A DNA stretch of 64,000 bases from JAHFUI01 sp039931615 (GCA_039931615.1 JBDTRR010000010.1:49785-113784); one strand, 5' to 3'; shown: positions 31,031-38,998, counted from the stretch's first letter. Notes: generated from the sequence alone by a model not told the origin. Made by a program: numbers and translations.

Positions 31031-31222
31031 TCAGCCCTGACTCTCATCCACGTTCGCCCCGATGCGATCCTCGGCCGTGGCGAGCGGATCGTTGGGCATG
31101 CCGTTGGCGTCCACCCCCTTGCCGTTTGGGTTGCCCTGCTGTTTGTCGGTCGGCTGATCGCTCTCGACGGCGCCCTTGCCGCTGTCGGGATCGGGTGAGT
31201 GGGTGGCGGATGGCTGTGTCAT
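31031..31222 (-). CDS. Small acidic hypothetical protein
   Basis: This is a 63-residue hydrophilic, acidic, Cys-free protein, probably disordered. The C-terminal half contains GVDANGMPNDPLATAEDRIG and ends NVDESQG, a pattern (DANG-x-PNDP-x-A-x-ED-x-x-GA) that I have the impression recurs in small uncharacterised proteins. The function is unknown. It is divergent from ndk across a 78-bp gap. The call as a real gene rests on that impression and on codon bias; a chance frame is the alternative. Confidence 0.55.
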   Translation of the reverse strand: MTQPSATHSPDPDSGKGAVESDQPTDKQQGNPNGKGVDANGMPNDPLATAEDRIGANVDESQG

Positions 31223-31288
31223 CGGTTACTCCTCTGCCGGCATCACCGGCGGTTCTGCCCTCGGCGAACGAGTCGACTGATTCGGCAA

Positions 31289-31294
31289 TATAAT
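31289..31294 (+). promoter_or_regulatory. Perfect TATAAT six bases before the ndk start
   Basis: The hexamer ends at 31294 and the ATG is at 31301, so transcription would begin at the start codon. This suggests a leaderless ndk mRNA. No Shine-Dalgarno is present in the few bases between. The -35 region is poor. Confidence 0.5.
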
Positions 31295-31300
31295 CAGCGG

Positions 31301-31717
31301 ATGTCTGAACGGACGTTGGCGATCATCAAGCCGGACGCGGTGGAGCGGAAGCTCGCCGGCCGGATTATTCAGCGTATCGAGGAATCTGGATTCCAGATCC
31401 GTGCCATCAGGCGGATCCATTTGACGGGCCCCCAGGCGGAGGGCTTCTACGCAGTGCATCGAGCGCGCCCGTTTTTCGCCAGCCTGACGGCGTTCATGTC
31501 GTCGGGACCGGCGATCGTGATCGTCCTCGAGGCGGCGGACGCGATCAAGCAGTGGCGGACGCTGATGGGCGCCACCGATCCCGCCAAAGCCGACGCCGGC
31601 ACGCTGCGCAGGGAGTTTGCCGAGTCGATCGAGCGCAACGCCACGCACGGATCCGACGCGCCGGAGACGGCGGCGTATGAAATCGGCTACTTTTTTCCTG
31701 GGATTGACGTGATTTGA
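31301..31717 (+). CDS. ndk: Nucleoside diphosphate kinase
   Basis: Ndk transfers phosphate between nucleoside di- and triphosphates. The 138 residues start RTLAIIKPDAVERKL, and the catalytic phospho-histidine lies in RNATHGSDAPETA. The Kpn-loop region lies in the middle. The C-terminus YFFPGIDV is close to normal. The ATG at 31301 was chosen over an in-frame extension to 31199, because the family starts there and a TATAAT box lies six bases before it. dcd lies about 320 bp downstream, so two nucleotide enzymes are clustered. Confidence 0.95.
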   Translation: MSERTLAIIKPDAVERKLAGRIIQRIEESGFQIRAIRRIHLTGPQAEGFYAVHRARPFFASLTAFMSSGPAIVIVLEAADAIKQWRTLMGATDPAKADAGTLRREFAESIERNATHGSDAPETAAYEIGYFFPGIDVI

Positions 31718-31828
31718 GGCGCACCCGGCGCCGGCTGCGACAGACCTACGCAACCACAGACATCCAGCCAATGCGCAACCGGTTGTCCCGCGGTACTGGC
31801 GGCGCTGCCGGCGTCGACGCGGAGGACC

Positions 31829-32023
31829 GTGGGTAGGACGCTGGTCTTCCTCGGGCTCGGGATCGCCGCGCTCGGCCTGGTCATGATGCTCGGCCTGCCG
31901 ATCGGCCGGCTGCCGGGCGATTTCTACGTGCGGCGGGGCAGTTTCAGCTTCTACGTTCCGCTCGCGACGTCGGTCATCCTGAGTATCCTGCTGACGCTGA
32001 TCGCCGCCCTGTTCCGGCGTTGA
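31829..32023 (+). CDS. DUF2905 family small membrane protein
   Basis: This is a 64-residue protein with two hydrophobic helices (LVFLGLGIAALGLVMMLGLP and SFYVPLATSVILSILLTLIA) separated by a basic loop with the family motif IGRLPGDFYVRRGSF. This matches DUF2905 in length and motif order. The function is unknown; the family is often found beside genes such as ruvB or queA, not seen here. It starts with GTG. dcd follows 13 bp later and may be co-transcribed. Confidence 0.85.
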   Translation: MGRTLVFLGLGIAALGLVMMLGLPIGRLPGDFYVRRGSFSFYVPLATSVILSILLTLIAALFRR

Positions 32024-32036
32024 GGCGGCGACCACC

Positions 32037-32591
32037 ATGTCCATCAAACCCGACACCTGGATCACGCGGATGGCGCGCGATCATCGGATGATCGAGCCGT
32101 TCGTCGACGGCCAGGTCGGCGCCGGCGTCGTCTCGTACGGCGTGTCTTCGTACGGCTACGACGTCCGCGTCGGCGACGAGTTCAAGGTCTTCACCAACGT
32201 GTACAACACCGTCGTCGATCCGAAGCACTTCGACCCGAAATCGTTCGTCGACATCAAGGCGGACGTCTGCATCATCCCGCCGAACTCGTTCGCGCTGGCG
32301 GCGACGATCGAGTACTTCCGGATCCCGCGCGACATCCTGACCGTCTGCCTGGGCAAGTCGACCTATGCCCGCTGCGGCATCATCGTCAACGTGACGCCGT
32401 TCGAGCCGGAGTGGGAGGGGCACGTCACGATCGAGATCTCGAACACGACGCCGCTGCCGGCCCGAATCTACGCCAACGAGGGGATTGCCCAGGTGCTGTT
32501 CTTCCAGAGCGACGAGCCGTGCGCGGTCTCGTACAAGGACCGGAAGGGCAAATACCAGGCGCAGCGCGGGGTGACGCTGCCGAAGATGTGA
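32037..32591 (+). CDS. dcd: dCTP deaminase
   Basis: Dcd deaminates dCTP to dUTP for thymidylate synthesis. The 184 residues carry VVSYGVSSYGYDVRVGDEFK, the arginine-containing IPRDILTVCLGKSTYARCG, and the catalytic Glu in IYANEGIAQVLFF. The C-terminus KGKYQAQRGVTLPKM is the usual flexible lid. Whether it is the bifunctional dCTP deaminase/dUTPase cannot be decided by eye. The stop precedes the promoter of the pheA-ilv operon by about 50 bp. Confidence 0.95.
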   Translation: MSIKPDTWITRMARDHRMIEPFVDGQVGAGVVSYGVSSYGYDVRVGDEFKVFTNVYNTVVDPKHFDPKSFVDIKADVCIIPPNSFALAATIEYFRIPRDILTVCLGKSTYARCGIIVNVTPFEPEWEGHVTIEISNTTPLPARIYANEGIAQVLFFQSDEPCAVSYKDRKGKYQAQRGVTLPKM

Positions 32592-32601
32592 GCCGGCCCG
32601 A

Positions 32602-32652
32602 TCTAGAAGCCAGTCTTATGATTCCTTAAAGATTATCAATTTGACTTCTAGC
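32602..32652. terminator. Weak stem-loop after dcd
   Basis: CTAGAAG (32603-32609) and CTTCTAG (32645-32651) are reverse complements separated by an AT-rich 35-base loop. The loop contains the likely -35 of the downstream operon. There is no T-tract. It may be a terminator for dcd or a protein-binding site over the promoter. Confidence 0.35.
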
Positions 32653-32669
32653 CGGCGCGGCCGTCTAAT
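32641..32669 (+). promoter_or_regulatory. Promoter of the pheA-ilvDBNC operon
   Basis: TTGACT (32641-32646) and TCTAAT (32664-32669) are separated by exactly 17 bp, matching the sigma-70 consensus at 5/6 in each box. Initiation would fall near 32676, about eight bases before the leader peptide ATG. Confidence 0.72.
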
Positions 32670-32683
32670 GAGTGGACAGTTCG

Positions 32684-32776
32684 ATGTTGACCCTGCTTTT
32701 CGTCGTGGTCGTCGTTACGGTCGGTGTTCGCGGCCTGCTGGCCCCGAACATCGGCAAGCCACACGAATCAGGATGA
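32684..32776 (+). CDS. Valine/leucine-rich leader peptide of the pheA-ilv attenuator
   Basis: This is a 30-codon ORF too short for usual gene finders. It begins MLTLLFVVVVVTVGVRGLLA and continues PNIGKPHESG before a TGA stop. It contains seven Val codons, five of them in a row (GTC GTG GTC GTC GTT), five Leu codons and one Ile codon. It starts about eight bases after the predicted transcription start, and its stop overlaps one strand of an alternative RNA stem. This is the arrangement of ilv leader peptides such as IvbL and IlvL in enterobacteria. The role would be sensing charged valyl- and leucyl-tRNA by ribosome stalling. No clear Shine-Dalgarno is seen. Confidence 0.72.
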   Translation: MLTLLFVVVVVTVGVRGLLAPNIGKPHESG

Positions 32777-32813
32777 TGTCGACCGCACAGAAGAGGTTCC
32801 GGGGCCATCATCC
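32771..32813 (+). promoter_or_regulatory. Candidate antiterminator pairing
   Basis: GGATGATG (32771-32778, across the leader stop codon) is the exact complement of CATCATCC (32806-32813), which is also the 5' arm of the terminator. The two structures exclude each other. In addition CGACCG (32780-32785) can pair with CGGTCG (32718-32723) inside the Val codons, giving the 1:2 stem of a classical attenuator. The pairings were found by eye; no folding energy was computed. Confidence 0.6.
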
Positions 32814-32838
32814 GACACACGGGTGATGGCCTTTTTTT
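32803..32838 (+). terminator. Intrinsic terminator (attenuator) in the pheA-ilv leader
   Basis: GGCCATCATCC (32803-32813) and GGGTGATGGCC (32821-32831) pair over 11 bp with one G-U wobble, around a 7-base loop. Seven T residues follow immediately (32832-32838). It lies about 90 bp before the pheA start, so it must be read through for expression of the operon. Confidence 0.85.
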
Positions 32839-32928
32839 GTGGCCGGGCGCCGACGGCTGGCCATGCGACGATTAGAGCGCTTTCTGTTTGTATTGTTCGT
32901 ACTGATGAAGAACGAAGCGGGAGACACC

Positions 32929-33783
32929 ATGCGAATCGCGTATCAAGGAGAGCCGGGGGCGTTCAGCGAAGCGGCGGCCCGCCGGATCGCGCCTGACGCG
33001 CCGCTGGTTGCCTGCCGGGCCTTCGAAGAGGTGTTCGCATCGGTCGAGGCCGGCACGACCGAGTACGGGGTGGTCCCGATCGAGAATTCGATCGGCGGCA
33101 GCATCCATCGCAACTACGACCTGCTGGTCGAGCACGATCTGCCGATCGTCGGCGAGGTCGAGCTCCCGGTCGTCCATCAGCTGCTGGCCTTGCCCGGCGC
33201 CTCGATGGATCGGTTGCGCCGGGTCTACTCACATCCGCAGGCGCTGGCGCAGTGCGAGCGGTTTCTGCGCACGTTGAGCGGCGTCGAGATCATCGCCACC
33301 TACGACACCGCCGGCAGCGCCAAGCTGGTCGCCGACGAGCGCCTCGAGGATGCCGCGGCGATCGCCTCGGCGCGCGCCGGCGAGGTGTTCGGCCTGGTCC
33401 CGCTGGCGTCGTCGATTCAGGACTACCACGACAACCTGACGCGCTTCCTGGTCATCGGCCGGCACCCGTTCAACGACAGCGTCGCCGACAAGACGTCGAT
33501 TGTCTTTTCGCTGCCCAACGAGCCGGGCGCGCTGTTCAAGGCGCTGAGCGCGTTCGCCCTGCGCGGCATCGATCTGACGAAGCTGGAGTCGCGGCCGATC
33601 CCCGGCCGCCCCTGGGAATACCTGTTCTACGTCGACATGGCGTCGGCGCGCGACGAGCTGCCGTGCGCGCGGGCGCTGGCGCATCTGGCCGAGTTCGCCC
33701 CGATGCTGCGTCTGCTCGGCTCCTACGCCAGCTGGAAGACGCGCGAGAGCCGGCTCCCTGATCCCTTTGAGGTTGTCTCATGA
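32929..33783 (+). CDS. pheA: Prephenate dehydratase with ACT domain
   Basis: This enzyme converts prephenate to phenylpyruvate in phenylalanine synthesis. The 284 residues start with RIAYQGEPGAFSEAAARRI. The catalytic TRF is present in DNLTRFLVIG, and a C-terminal ACT domain carries LPNEPGALFKALSAF and TKLESRPIPGRPWEYLFYVD, including the ESRP phenylalanine-binding motif. No chorismate mutase domain is fused. The start ATG at 32929 has a GGGAG upstream; the frame extends back to 32839, into the leader. It overlaps ilvD by four bases, so a Phe gene is locked into the branched-chain operon. Confidence 0.93.
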   Translation: MRIAYQGEPGAFSEAAARRIAPDAPLVACRAFEEVFASVEAGTTEYGVVPIENSIGGSIHRNYDLLVEHDLPIVGEVELPVVHQLLALPGASMDRLRRVYSHPQALAQCERFLRTLSGVEIIATYDTAGSAKLVADERLEDAAAIASARAGEVFGLVPLASSIQDYHDNLTRFLVIGRHPFNDSVADKTSIVFSLPNEPGALFKALSAFALRGIDLTKLESRPIPGRPWEYLFYVDMASARDELPCARALAHLAEFAPMLRLLGSYASWKTRESRLPDPFEVVS

Positions 33784-35441
33784 CGTTCGTGCCCAATCCG
33801 CTGACCACCGGCCCGAGCCGCGCCCCGGCGCGCGCGATGCTGAAGGGGGTCGGGTTCACCGACGCCGACCTGAAGAAGCCGCTGATCGGTGTCGCCAATA
33901 CCTGGATCGAGATCGGTCCCTGTAACTTCCACCTGCGCGACCTGGCGGTTCACGTCAAGGCCGGCATCCGCGCCGCCGGCGGCACGCCGATGGAGTTCAA
34001 CACCGTTTCGATCTCCGACGGCATCACCATGGGCACCGAGGGGATGAAGGCGTCGCTGGTGAGCCGCGAGGTGATCGCCGATTCGATCGAGCTGGTGACC
34101 CGCGGCAACGGCTTCGACGGCGTGATTGTCCTGGTCGGGTGCGACAAGACCATTCCCGGCGGGATCATGGCGCTGGCGCGGTTGAACGTCCCGGGGCTGA
34201 TTCTCTACGGCGGATCGATTGCCCCCGGAGAGTTCCACGGCCGGGCGGTGACGATCCAGGAAGTGTTCGAAGCGGTCGGCGCCCACGGCGCCGGCAAGAT
34301 GAGCGACAGCGATCTGCTCGAGCTGGAGTCGGTCGCCTGCCCGGGCGCGGGCGCCTGCGGCGGCCAGTTCACCGCCAACACGATGGCGCTGGTCTGCGAG
34401 TTCCTCGGCATCGCCGCCGCCGGCAGCGGCAACGTGCCGGCCAATGATCCGAAGAAGGCCGAGGTCGGGCGGGCCGCGGGCGAGCGGCTGATGACGCTGG
34501 TCCGCGACGGCGTCCGGCCGCGCGACATCATGACCCGGCCGGCGTTCGTCAACGCGATCGCTTCGGTGGCCACCACCGGCGGCTCGACCAACGCGGTTCT
34601 GCACCTGATGGCGATTGCGCACGAGGCCGGCGTCGACCTCGCGCTCGACGATTTCGATCGGATCAGCGCGATGGTGCCGCTGCTGGCCGACCTCAAGCCA
34701 TCGGGGCGCTTCGTCGCCACCGATCTCTACGCGGCCGGCGGCACGGCGCTGGTCGCCCAGCGTCTGATCGCGGCGGGCGCGGTGACCGCGGATGCGCGCA
34801 CCGTGAGCGGCCTGACGCTCGGCGAGGAAGCGGCGAAGGCGATCGAGACGCCAGGCCAGGAGGTGGTGCGTCCGCTGAGCAATCCGATCAAGAGCACCGG
34901 CGGCCTGGTCATCCTCTACGGCAACCTGGCACCCGAAGGATCGGTCATCAAGGTGTCGGGCTCCGGACGCCTGCAGCATCGCGGGCCGGCGCGCGTCTTC
35001 GACAGCGAGGACGCGGCGTTCGCCGCCGTGCAGCAGCAGGCGATCAAGCCCGGCGACGTCGTCGTCATCCGCTACGAAGGGCCGAGCGGCGGTCCCGGCA
35101 TGCGCGAGATGCTCGGTGTGACCAGCGCGCTGATGGGCGCCGGGCTCGGCGACTCGGTCGCCCTGGTTACCGACGGCCGCTTCTCGGGGGCGACCCGCGG
35201 CTTCATGGTCGGCCACGTCGCCCCGGAGGCGTTCCGCGGCGGTCCGCTCGCCGCCGTCCGCGAAGGCGATCCGGTTGTCATCGACGTGGCGACGCGGCGG
35301 CTCGACGTCGACATCAGCGACGCCGAGCTGGCCGGGCGGTTGAAGACGTGGGAGGCCCCGCCGCCGCGGTATGCGACCGGAGTGCTGGCGAAATACGCCA
35401 AGCTGGTGTCGTCGGCGTCGCTGGGGGCGGTCACAGGATAG
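33780..35441 (+). CDS. ilvD: Dihydroxy-acid dehydratase
   Basis: IlvD makes the 2-oxo acids of valine and isoleucine. The 553 residues have the Fe-S cysteines in GPCNFH, GCDKTIPGG and CPGAGACGGQFTANTM, and the C-terminal LVTDGRFSGATRGFMVGHV with the catalytic serine. The start ATG overlaps the pheA stop (ATGA). ilvB follows after 12 bp. Whether the cluster is [2Fe-2S] or [4Fe-4S] cannot be read from sequence alone. Confidence 0.96.
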   Translation: MTFVPNPLTTGPSRAPARAMLKGVGFTDADLKKPLIGVANTWIEIGPCNFHLRDLAVHVKAGIRAAGGTPMEFNTVSISDGITMGTEGMKASLVSREVIADSIELVTRGNGFDGVIVLVGCDKTIPGGIMALARLNVPGLILYGGSIAPGEFHGRAVTIQEVFEAVGAHGAGKMSDSDLLELESVACPGAGACGGQFTANTMALVCEFLGIAAAGSGNVPANDPKKAEVGRAAGERLMTLVRDGVRPRDIMTRPAFVNAIASVATTGGSTNAVLHLMAIAHEAGVDLALDDFDRISAMVPLLADLKPSGRFVATDLYAAGGTALVAQRLIAAGAVTADARTVSGLTLGEEAAKAIETPGQEVVRPLSNPIKSTGGLVILYGNLAPEGSVIKVSGSGRLQHRGPARVFDSEDAAFAAVQQQAIKPGDVVVIRYEGPSGGPGMREMLGVTSALMGAGLGDSVALVTDGRFSGATRGFMVGHVAPEAFRGGPLAAVREGDPVVIDVATRRLDVDISDAELAGRLKTWEAPPPRYATGVLAKYAKLVSSASLGAVTG

Positions 35442-35453
35442 TGGAGTGAAGCA

Positions 35454-37172
35454 ATGAGTATGGAACCGAAGCGATCCGGCGCGCAGATCATGTGGGAATG
35501 TCTCGTCCGCGAGGGGGTGACCGACGTCTTCGGCTACCCGGGCGGCGCGATCCTGCCGGCCTACGACGCGATGCTCGAATTTCCGATCCGGCACATCCTG
35601 GTCCGTCACGAACAGGGGGCGACGCACATGGCCGACGGCTACGCCCGGGCGAGCGGGCGGGTCGGCGTCGCGATTGCCACCTCGGGGCCAGGCGCGACAA
35701 ACATGGTGACCGGCATCGCGACGGCGATGATGGACTCGTCGCCGATCGTCTGCATCACCGGTCAGGTCGGCAGCAAGCTGATTGGCTCCGATGCCTTCCA
35801 GGAAACCGACATCACCGGCATCACGCTGCCGATCACCAAGCACAACTACCTGGTGACCAGTGCGGCCGACGTCGCGCCGGCGATTCGCGAGGCGTTTGCG
35901 GTCGCCAAGTCGGGCCGGCCCGGTCCGGTGCTGGTCGACATCACCAAGGATGCCCAGCAGGGAATGGCGGAGCTCGATTGGGAGGGCGCCGCGCCGCACC
36001 TGATGGAAGCGCACGACGATGCCCTGCCGGGGGATGGCGACCATCGCGAGGCGCTGGCGCTGATCAACGGCGCCAAGCGGCCGCTGATCCTGGCCGGCCA
36101 CGGCGTCATGCAGTCCGGCGCCGAGCGGGAGATTCTCGCCCTGGCCGAGCGCGCGCAGATCCCGATCGCGGTCACGCTGCTCGGCATCGGCGGCGTGCCG
36201 GCGTCGCACCCGTTGAACCTGGGGATGATGGGGATGCACGGCGAGGCCTGGGTCAACACCGCGATTCAGGAGGCCGATCTGCTGCTCGCCCTGGGCATGC
36301 GCTTCGACGACCGGGTGACCGGCAACATCAAGACCTACGGGCTCAACGCCCGCAAGATCCACGTCGACATCGATCGCGCCGAACTGAACAAGAACGTGCG
36401 CGTCGACGTGGCGATCGCCGGCGACCTGCGGGCGACCCTGGCCGGCTGGCTGCCGCACGTCGAGCCGGGCCGCCGCTCCGCCTGGATCGAGCAGATCGAC
36501 GTCCTGAAGGGCGACGCCGCGGTCCGCGACATCCAGTCGCTGCCCGACGATGGCCATCTCTATGCCGCGCACGTCATCAACGATCTGTGGCGCGAGACCG
36601 ACGGCAAGGCGGTCGTCGTGACCGACGTCGGCCAGCATCAGATGTGGGAAGCGCAGTATTACAAGCACAACCAGCCGCGCTCGCTGATTACGTCGGGCGG
36701 GCTGGGCACGATGGGATTCGCGCTGCCGGCGGCGATCGGTGCCAAGGTCGCCTGCCCGGACGCCGAGGTCTGGGTCGTCGTCGGCGACGGCGGTTTCCAG
36801 ATGACGATGTGCGAGCTGGCGACCGCGATGCAGGAGCAGCTCGACATCAACGTCGCGATCATCAACAACGGCTATCTCGGGATGGTCCGGCAGTGGCAGG
36901 AGTTCTTCTACGACAAGCGCTACGCCGCGACGCCGCTCTCGGGGCCCGACTTCGTCAAGCTGGCCGAGGCGTTCGGGGCATGGGCCGGCGCGGTCACCCG
37001 GCGGTCGGAAGTGATTGGCGCCGTCAACAGTGCGCGCCGCCAGCCGCGGACCGCGGTGATTGATTTCCGGGTCGAGCAGGAGGATACCGTCTACCCGATG
37101 GTGCCGGCCGGAGCCGACCTGCAAAAGATGATTCGGCGGCCGTCGCCGCTGGTGGAAACCGGGGCAGATTGA
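35454..37172 (+). CDS. ilvB: Acetolactate synthase large subunit
   Basis: This is a TPP- and FAD-dependent enzyme that makes acetolactate or acetohydroxybutyrate. The 572 residues have the catalytic Glu region VRHEQGATHMADGYARASG, the middle FAD-binding domain (RFDDRVTGN) and the TPP motif GDGGFQMTMCELATAM with IINNGYLGMVRQWQ. A GAAGC-type weak ribosome-binding site precedes the ATG. It is followed by a 94-bp gap with an inverted repeat, then the regulatory subunit gene. Confidence 0.97.
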   Translation: MSMEPKRSGAQIMWECLVREGVTDVFGYPGGAILPAYDAMLEFPIRHILVRHEQGATHMADGYARASGRVGVAIATSGPGATNMVTGIATAMMDSSPIVCITGQVGSKLIGSDAFQETDITGITLPITKHNYLVTSAADVAPAIREAFAVAKSGRPGPVLVDITKDAQQGMAELDWEGAAPHLMEAHDDALPGDGDHREALALINGAKRPLILAGHGVMQSGAEREILALAERAQIPIAVTLLGIGGVPASHPLNLGMMGMHGEAWVNTAIQEADLLLALGMRFDDRVTGNIKTYGLNARKIHVDIDRAELNKNVRVDVAIAGDLRATLAGWLPHVEPGRRSAWIEQIDVLKGDAAVRDIQSLPDDGHLYAAHVINDLWRETDGKAVVVTDVGQHQMWEAQYYKHNQPRSLITSGGLGTMGFALPAAIGAKVACPDAEVWVVVGDGGFQMTMCELATAMQEQLDINVAIINNGYLGMVRQWQEFFYDKRYAATPLSGPDFVKLAEAFGAWAGAVTRRSEVIGAVNSARRQPRTAVIDFRVEQEDTVYPMVPAGADLQKMIRRPSPLVETGAD

Positions 37173-37173
37173 C

Positions 37174-37265
37174 GAAACGTGGCCACGAAAAACACGACAC
37201 ACCAAACCAGACAGTTTGGCTCTCGTGCTGTCGTGACTCCGTGGCTTCTTCAAGGCGTGGCAATT
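37174..37265. repeat. CACGAAA-type inverted repeat in the ilvB-ilvN gap
   Basis: GTGGCCACGAAAAACACGAC at 37179-37198 is followed by a spacer and the inverted GTGCTGTCGTGACTCCGTGG at about 37225-37244. Inner CCAAA/TTTGG arms also pair. The structure lies inside the operon with no promoter or T-tract evident. Similar TTCGTG-rich sequence is in the hisS-aspS gap. Confidence 0.65.
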
Positions 37266-37266
37266 T

Positions 37267-37812
37267 ATGGTGCACACATTCGTCGTTTACGTCGATGACA
37301 AACCCGGCGTCCTGAACCGCGTCGCTTCGCTGTTCCGCCGCCGCGCGTTCAATATCGAATCGCTGACCGTCGGGCACACCGAGCAGCCGGGTGTCTCCCG
37401 GATGACGGTGGTGGCCGACACCGACGCCTACGGCGCGCGCCGGCTCGAGGCCAACCTCTACAAGCTGGTGCCGGTCCGGCGGGTCGACGACATCACGACC
37501 TCGCCGTCGATCGTCCGCGACCTGGCCCTGATCAAGGTCGCGGCGGCCGGCGAGTCGCGGACCCACGTCATGCAGCTGGTCGACGTCTATCGCGCCCGGG
37601 TCGTCGACGTCAGCCCGGAGTCGCTGGTGATCGAGGCGACCGGGACCGAGGACAAGATCGACAGCCTGCTCGAAGTGCTGCGGCCGTTCGGCGTCCTGGA
37701 AATGGTTCGGACCGGCCGGATCGCCATGGCCCGCGGCAAGCGCACCGCGCGCACCGTCGAGGCGCTGCCGGAGAACCTGATCGCCGACGACGTCAGCATC
37801 GGATCGGTGTAA
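37267..37812 (+). CDS. ilvN: Acetolactate synthase small (regulatory) subunit
   Basis: The subunit confers valine feedback inhibition on IlvB. The 181 residues have an N-terminal ACT domain (FVVYVDDKPGVLNRVASLF, RRRAFNIESLTVG) and the C-terminal regulatory domain (VDVYRARVVDVSPESLVIEA, TGTEDKIDSLLEVLRPFG). This is the long form found in most bacteria rather than the short IlvM form. The C-terminal 15 residues, after RTAR, are longer than in some homologs. ilvC follows after 91 bp. Confidence 0.95.
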   Translation: MVHTFVVYVDDKPGVLNRVASLFRRRAFNIESLTVGHTEQPGVSRMTVVADTDAYGARRLEANLYKLVPVRRVDDITTSPSIVRDLALIKVAAAGESRTHVMQLVDVYRARVVDVSPESLVIEATGTEDKIDSLLEVLRPFGVLEMVRTGRIAMARGKRTARTVEALPENLIADDVSIGSV

Positions 37813-37893
37813 GACCACCAGCATTGGTACGTTGGTAATTGGTGAGTTGGTCGTTCACCAAATTACCCATTTACCAAATGACCAATTTTCAAG
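37813..37893. repeat. TTGGTAATTGGT-type inverted repeat before ilvC
   Basis: GGTACGTTGGTAATTGGTGA then GTTGGT face the inverted ACCAAATTACCCATTTACCA and AATGACCAATT. The AT-rich tract lies between ilvN and ilvC, ending just before the ilvC Shine-Dalgarno AAGGAGA. A related tract follows the HEAT gene at about 39958. It could form a hairpin that tunes ilvC expression. Confidence 0.65.
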
Positions 37894-37903
37894 GAGACAG
37901 TTC

Positions 37904-38923
37904 ATGGCTCAGATGTATTACGACGACGCGGCCGATCTGGCGCTGATTCGCGCCAAGAAGGTGGCGGTGATTGGGTATGGATCGCAGGGCCACGCGCACG
38001 CGCTCAACCTGCGCGACAGCGGGGTCAGCGTGAAGGTCGGGCTGGCGCCGGGCAGCCGATCGCGCGCCAAGGCGGTTGAGGCCGGGCTGATCGTCGGCGA
38101 CGTCGCCGAGGTCTCGGGCTGGGCCGACGTCATCATGATTCTCATTCCCGACACCAGCACGGCCAAGGTCTACACCGAGGAGATCGCGCCGCAGCTGGCG
38201 GCGGGGAAGATGGTCATGTTCGCCCATGGCTTCAACATCCGCTTCGGGACGGTCACCGTCCGGCCGGACGTCGACGTCTCGATGGTCGCGCCGAAGTCGC
38301 CCGGCCACCGGGTTCGCGAGCTGTTCGTCGAGGGGGCCGGGACGCCGGCGCTGTTCGCCATCCATCAGGATGCGACCGGCCAGGCCCGCGCCCTGACGCT
38401 GTCGTATGCCAAGGGCATCGGCGTCATGCGCGCCGGCGTCATCGAGACGACGTTCGCCGAGGAGACCGAGACCGACCTGTTCGGCGAGCAGGCCGTGCTG
38501 TGCGGCGGCGTCAGCGCGTTGATCAAGGCCGGCTTCGAAACCCTGGTCAACGCCGGCTACCAGCCGGAGGTGGCGTATTTCGAGTGCCTGCACGAGGTCA
38601 AGCTGATCGTCGATCTGATCTACCAGGGCGGCCTCGCCTACATGCGTTACTCGGTCAGCGACACGGCGGAATACGGCGACTACACCGGCGGCCCGCGCAT
38701 CGTGACCGAGGAGACCCGGCGGGAAATGAAGAAGATGCTGGACGAGATCCAGAACGGGGAGTTCGCCAGGACCTGGATCAAGGAGAACGCCGACGGCCGG
38801 CCGTGGTTCAAGCGGCAGCGCGAGATTGAAGCCGGGCTGGCGATCGAGGAGGTCGGGGAGCGGCTGCGCGGCCTGATGCCGTTCCTGAAGCCGGTGCGGA
38901 TTCAGCAGTCACAGCCGGTCTGA
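37904..38923 (+). CDS. ilvC: Ketol-acid reductoisomerase (class I)
   Basis: IlvC isomerises and reduces acetolactate with NADPH. The 339 residues have the Rossmann loop VIGYGSQGHAHALNLRDSG, and the metal-binding knotted domain has ETDLFGEQAVLCGG and AYFECLHEVKLIVDL. The start ATG at 37904 has a strong Shine-Dalgarno (AAGGAGA, 37891-37897). A frame running back to 37832 is rejected. It is the last gene of the pheA-ilvDBNC operon; no leuA or ilvE follows. Confidence 0.97.
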   Translation: MAQMYYDDAADLALIRAKKVAVIGYGSQGHAHALNLRDSGVSVKVGLAPGSRSRAKAVEAGLIVGDVAEVSGWADVIMILIPDTSTAKVYTEEIAPQLAAGKMVMFAHGFNIRFGTVTVRPDVDVSMVAPKSPGHRVRELFVEGAGTPALFAIHQDATGQARALTLSYAKGIGVMRAGVIETTFAEETETDLFGEQAVLCGGVSALIKAGFETLVNAGYQPEVAYFECLHEVKLIVDLIYQGGLAYMRYSVSDTAEYGDYTGGPRIVTEETRREMKKMLDEIQNGEFARTWIKENADGRPWFKRQREIEAGLAIEEVGERLRGLMPFLKPVRIQQSQPV

Positions 38924-38998
38924 GTTCCATGTTCCTCCCCTTGACCGTTAAAGGACTGACGTAGTAAAACTTGCAAGCGCTCGGGCGTACCGACGCCG

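Noticed and set aside
33723..37277. 1184-residue open frame on the minus strand across ilvD and ilvB
   Set aside because: It is antisense to ilvD and ilvB, with His/Arg/Asp-rich composition and no domain. Codon bias of the plus strand explains the lack of stops.
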